34,723 nucleotides of DNA, taken from Pseudorhodobacter sp. E13. GTDB lineage: Bacteria > Pseudomonadota > Alphaproteobacteria > Rhodobacterales > Rhodobacteraceae. The stretch lies in the NCBI RefSeq assembly GCF_003991405.1, contig NZ_RPEN01000137.1, positions 1 to 34,723 of the forward strand, written 5' to 3'. The position numbers and the translations under genes were made by a program. Of the stretch, positions 32,736 through 34,723 are shown one piece after another (positions within the stretch are counted from its first letter, which is position 1; each line of letters begins with the position of its first letter). A model generated the notes under the pieces. It was not told where the DNA came from. It did no database searches and saw nothing but the letters and a program-made list of their open reading frames with translations.

Positions 32736-33011
32736 CGGGTTCTCCATAGTTGAATGTGACGGCGCAGGCCGGGATGTCGTCCAGCAAGGCCCTTGGCGCC
32801 CCAACCGGAAAGGTCGGGACCGCGTGCGTATAGGGGGATTCTGTGCAAAAGAAAAGCATTCAATGGGCGGGGCGCGGCTTGGATGTGTTCTTTGCGCCTG
32901 AGTTGGGTCGCCCGAACCCTGTCGTGCGGGGCGCGCGGTCTGTTTTTGTGGGCAAACGGCCCGCCGCCCGGATGCGGTGAGCTTGTCGAAGGCACGCCCC
33001 GCAAGAATGAG

Positions 33012-33034
33012 GTGCTCAAGAAAGAATTGAGCAC
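33012..33034. promoter_or_regulatory. Perfect 8-bp inverted repeat before a tiny ORF
   Basis: GTGCTCAA (33012-33019) and TTGAGCAC (33027-33034) are separated by GAAAGAA. The repeat ends 2 nt before an ATG at 33037. It looks like an operator or a translation-blocking hairpin. No terminator T-tract follows. Confidence 0.45.
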
Positions 33035-33036
33035 AT

Positions 33037-33144
33037 ATGGCCGAATATCTTACGCGGCAGGGAGGGCATTATCGAGAAATCCGCGATCTGCGACGCCGTT
33101 TGAAAAATGATCTGGAAAGATACAATCGGATGAAATGCTATTAA
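33037..33144 (+). CDS. Possible 35-residue basic peptide
   Basis: A short frame from ATG 33037 to TAA 33142-33144 encodes [20 protein letters not shown] and 15 more residues rich in R, K and Y, compatible with a single amphipathic helix. There is no good ribosome site (only a purine-rich GAAAGAA within the inverted repeat). It could be a real small protein, a remnant of a longer gene, or chance. I do not recognise it. Confidence 0.25.
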   Translation: MAEYLTRQGGHYREIRDLRRRLKNDLERYNRMKCY

Positions 33145-33235
33145 AATGCCCCCGCGATGCCGCGCAGCAAGGTGTGAACCAACTTAACGAGAGTCCACCG
33201 GGCCAGAGCTTCATCCCACTTTGAAGGGCGATAAG

Positions 33236-33868
33236 ATGAAACATGTCGATTTCTCAACTGTCGATCGCCTTTTGGAATGGGATGACAAGTTGCGCGACGG
33301 CGACCTTTCCATGGATCAATGGGCGATTGAAACGCTTTTATCTGATTGCCGGGTCAAAGGTGTTCCGATCGTGTTTTATGCGCCCGGATCGGACGCCGCG
33401 GTAACGCTCTCCTTGGCGGCGGGTGTGGATTTCACCCCACAAAATCCCGAGGGCGAAACCGTTTTGTTCGATGGCGCGCATCTTGAAATTACGGCTTATG
33501 GGCGCGTGGCCGAAAGCTTTGCCAAGCGAGGGAAGATAGACCTTGCCGAAACCGAAGGTCTGACGGCCCTTTCCGCGCAGGTCAAGTTCGGGAATCTGGA
33601 CCGCGTGAAACTGCTGCTTCGGCACGGGGCCGATGTCGGACGTTTCGCCACGATTGCCCGCTATGGCAACGCACGGCTGACCATTCCGCAGCAAGCGATC
33701 AATGTGATGACAACGGCAGGGCCGGCGGAAAAGGAAACTCTTTCAATCACGCTGCTGGACTTGCTGAAGGCGCATGGGCTGCGGCTTGATGCCGCCGAAA
33801 AATCCGACCTCTTGCAGCGGGCGCGAACCGGACCGCGCCTACATGAATGGATTGATCGAAACCTCTGA
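33236..33868 (+). CDS. Hypothetical protein with an ankyrin-like repeat
   Basis: The 210-residue soluble protein has no signal peptide or TM segment. Residues about 110-135 (GLTALSAQVKFGNLDRVKLL followed by LRHGADV) match one ankyrin repeat. The flanking segments (IVFYAPGSDAAVTLSLAAGV, and LLDLLKAHGLRLD near the end) may be degenerate repeats. A protein-binding role is the usual reading; the partner is unknown. The ATG at 33236 follows AAGGGCG; an in-frame TTG at 33221 is less likely. It stands alone in a gene-poor region near the right-hand IS. Confidence 0.75.
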   Translation: MKHVDFSTVDRLLEWDDKLRDGDLSMDQWAIETLLSDCRVKGVPIVFYAPGSDAAVTLSLAAGVDFTPQNPEGETVLFDGAHLEITAYGRVAESFAKRGKIDLAETEGLTALSAQVKFGNLDRVKLLLRHGADVGRFATIARYGNARLTIPQQAINVMTTAGPAEKETLSITLLDLLKAHGLRLDAAEKSDLLQRARTGPRLHEWIDRNL

Positions 33869-34675
33869 CGCGCTGGGGCGGGCGTATGGTCAGCCAAAAG
33901 CCGACGGTAAGATAAGAATGACCGTGGGGCCATGAGAATGACTGACCGTTTTTCGATATTTGTCGCCCATACCCAAATCCTCGTTCATCTGGCGAGCCAC
34001 CCGAAGCCCGGTTTGATGTGGACAGTTGCGCATGTTGCCCAAGGCTTTGCCTGAGCCGAGGGCGTGGTGTCTTTTGGGGTGCAAGATCACGATGGTCCTT
34101 GCCTGATCGGGGTGCAACCTTTTGACATCGGCGCGCTGGCGCCGGGCGCGCTTTGGGCAGGTCAGGTGCCGTTCAAAGTGTCAGAAACCTTGACGATCGG
34201 CTGATGCGTCCGTATCCGGCGGGATTTTTCGGCAATACCTTAAAATTAATATTTATTAACAAACGCGCAGCTTGGATGGGAATGGATGGACTCAGCAAAT
34301 CTGTTAACCTTTGCGGCTCAGCTAATATGCAAGACGCTGTAACAACCGGGCGCGCCTTTTCTTGCGAAAACAACCTTTTAGGGATTTTTGAATAGCTTGC
34401 TTCTACCTTAATGCGATGCAGCTTTCACCGGCACACACAGGTAACGATGCCAAAACCCCAATAACTAAAGGGCTTTGCGCAGATTCGTCCGGAAAAGCGC
34501 CACCGCGTCGGGGCATCGGCGCATATTCAAACAGAGTGCGATTTGCGGCGGTTTTTGCCAATTTTGGTGGTTTTAACCAAAGTTGAACAATACGCCCCGA
34601 TTTCGCCACAGCATACTAGTGTTAGCCGCCTGACGGAAGATTCCCAACCGTGAACAGGTGTGTCACAATCGGGGC
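33869..34675. other. 807-bp region without an intact gene
   Basis: The first 340 bp hold a decayed ORF with an in-frame TGA (33932-34204). An 8-bp direct repeat AGAATGAC (33915-33922 and 33935-33942) overlaps its start. From 34205 to 34616 the DNA is locally AT-rich (TTAAAATTAATATTTATTAA at 34240-34259) with no supported gene on either strand. The last part is the left end of an IS element. Confidence 0.5.
33932..34204 (+). pseudogene. Decayed ORF with an in-frame TGA
   Basis: One reading frame runs from ATG 33932 to TGA 34202-34204 and is interrupted only by TGA at 34052-34054. It gives 40 residues (with LVHLASHPKPGLMWTVAHVA) and then 49 residues (with AEGVVSFGVQDHDGPCLIGV and LWAGQVPFKVSETLTIG). 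The second part has codon use like the chromosomal genes (G/C third positions), suggesting former coding sequence. The family is not recognised. No ribosome site precedes the second part. Confidence 0.4.
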
Positions 34676-34723
34676 ATGAGACGCAATGACATCTGCCTTT
34701 ACCTCGGCCCCGCTGACCGTGCG
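34617..34723 (+). mobile_element. IS630-type element, left end (partial)
   Basis: A transposase start codon lies at 34676. Upstream, TAGTGTTAGCCGCCTGACGG begins at a TA dinucleotide (34617-34618), the target of IS630 elements, and is a candidate terminal inverted repeat. The element runs off the window, so the other end cannot be compared. Its end differs from the IS fragment at 1-110, so these are two distinct elements. Confidence 0.5.
34676..34723 (+). CDS. IS630-type transposase, N-terminal start (partial)
   Basis: Sixteen codons (MRRNDICLYLGPADRA) run to the window end without a stop. From memory this resembles IS630-family transposase N-termini, in which xLxxxDRxxLEAL precedes the HTH. 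The call is based on few residues. Confidence 0.5.
   Translation, partial: MRRNDICLYLGPADRA

Larger units (their letters stand above)
32736..33235. other. 500-bp gap: rpsO leader, repeats and a tiny ORF
   Basis: The left part is the rpsO upstream region (minus strand) with several short GC hairpins; no clear -35/-10 pair was found. TGAGCTTGTCGAAGG (32978-32992) resembles a short sequence that is repeated in many bacterial genomes. A perfect inverted repeat (33012-33034) and a 35-codon ORF follow. Other open frames here lack ribosome sites and protein-like composition. Confidence 0.5.

Noticed and set aside
34052-34054. Selenocysteine reading of the in-frame TGA
   Set aside because: No SECIS-like stem was seen just after the TGA, the flanking residues do not match a known selenoprotein, and a nonsense mutation is simpler.
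34153-34395. An 80-codon frame in the AT-rich gap
   Set aside because: There is no ribosome site, it overlaps the end of the decayed ORF, and the composition is not protein-like.
1-34723. tRNA, rRNA or CRISPR array
   Set aside because: Intergenic regions were read on both strands by eye; no cloverleaf, rRNA-like sequence or regularly spaced repeat was seen. This is not a substitute for tRNAscan-SE or a covariance search.

Overview
The window is 34.7 kb of GC-rich alphaproteobacterial chromosome, most probably from a member of the Rhodobacteraceae (Rhodobacterales). The main reasons are the petP-petR regulator pair, the flagellar gene order fliL/motA opposite fliF-fliH-fliN-fliP, the lptC-lptA-lptB-hpf-ptsN-queG run, xseB-ispA-dxs, CtrA-like TTAA-N7-TTAA sites and general protein similarity. 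This is judged from memory of gene families; no database was searched. Both ends lie in IS630-type transposase sequence (C-terminal end at 1-96, N-terminal start at 34676-34723). The piece may therefore be an assembly contig that broke at IS copies.

Layout. 1-152: IS end that appears to cut the first codons of a minus-strand gene. 339-4940 (minus): flagellar motor operon fliL - small membrane protein - MotE-like - motA - large secreted 724-aa protein. 5064-8248 (plus, divergent): fliF-fliH-fliN-fliP, with a CtrA-like box between the two operons. 8412-10147: unlinked single genes, namely a 2OG-Fe(II) oxygenase-like protein, a membrane-anchored NYN/Regnase-like RNase and a GNAT acetyltransferase. 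10405-15359 (plus): RNase D-like exonuclease, the LPS transport genes lptC-lptA-lptB, then hpf, ptsN and queG. 15429-15623: small hypothetical gene ending in a two-sided terminator shared with ilvE (minus, to 16532).

16700-21874 (plus) is one tight run: petP-petR (regulators of cytochrome bc1 genes in Rhodobacter), a histone-deacetylase-family hydrolase, xseB, ispA and dxs. This links a respiratory regulator with isoprenoid supply. 22027-22788 is a visibly more AT-rich HNH endonuclease gene that looks acquired. 22857-25776 (minus): truB, a secreted phosphodiester-glycosidase-like protein, rbfA and a fatty-acid-hydroxylase-superfamily membrane protein. 25938-27167 (plus): dapB and a small secreted protein. 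27160-28173 (minus): family 2 glycosyltransferase.

28259-31353 (minus) is a catabolic operon of acyl-CoA dehydrogenase, CaiB/BaiF CoA-transferase and mesaconyl-C4-CoA-hydratase-like dehydratase. It is divergent from a LysR regulator (31477-32469), with a palindromic operator candidate between them. rpsO (minus) converges on lysR, and its terminator lies inside the lysR coding end. 32736-34675 is gene-poor: an ankyrin-like protein, a tiny ORF behind a perfect inverted repeat, and a decayed ORF with an in-frame TGA precede the right-hand IS. No tRNA, rRNA or CRISPR array was seen.
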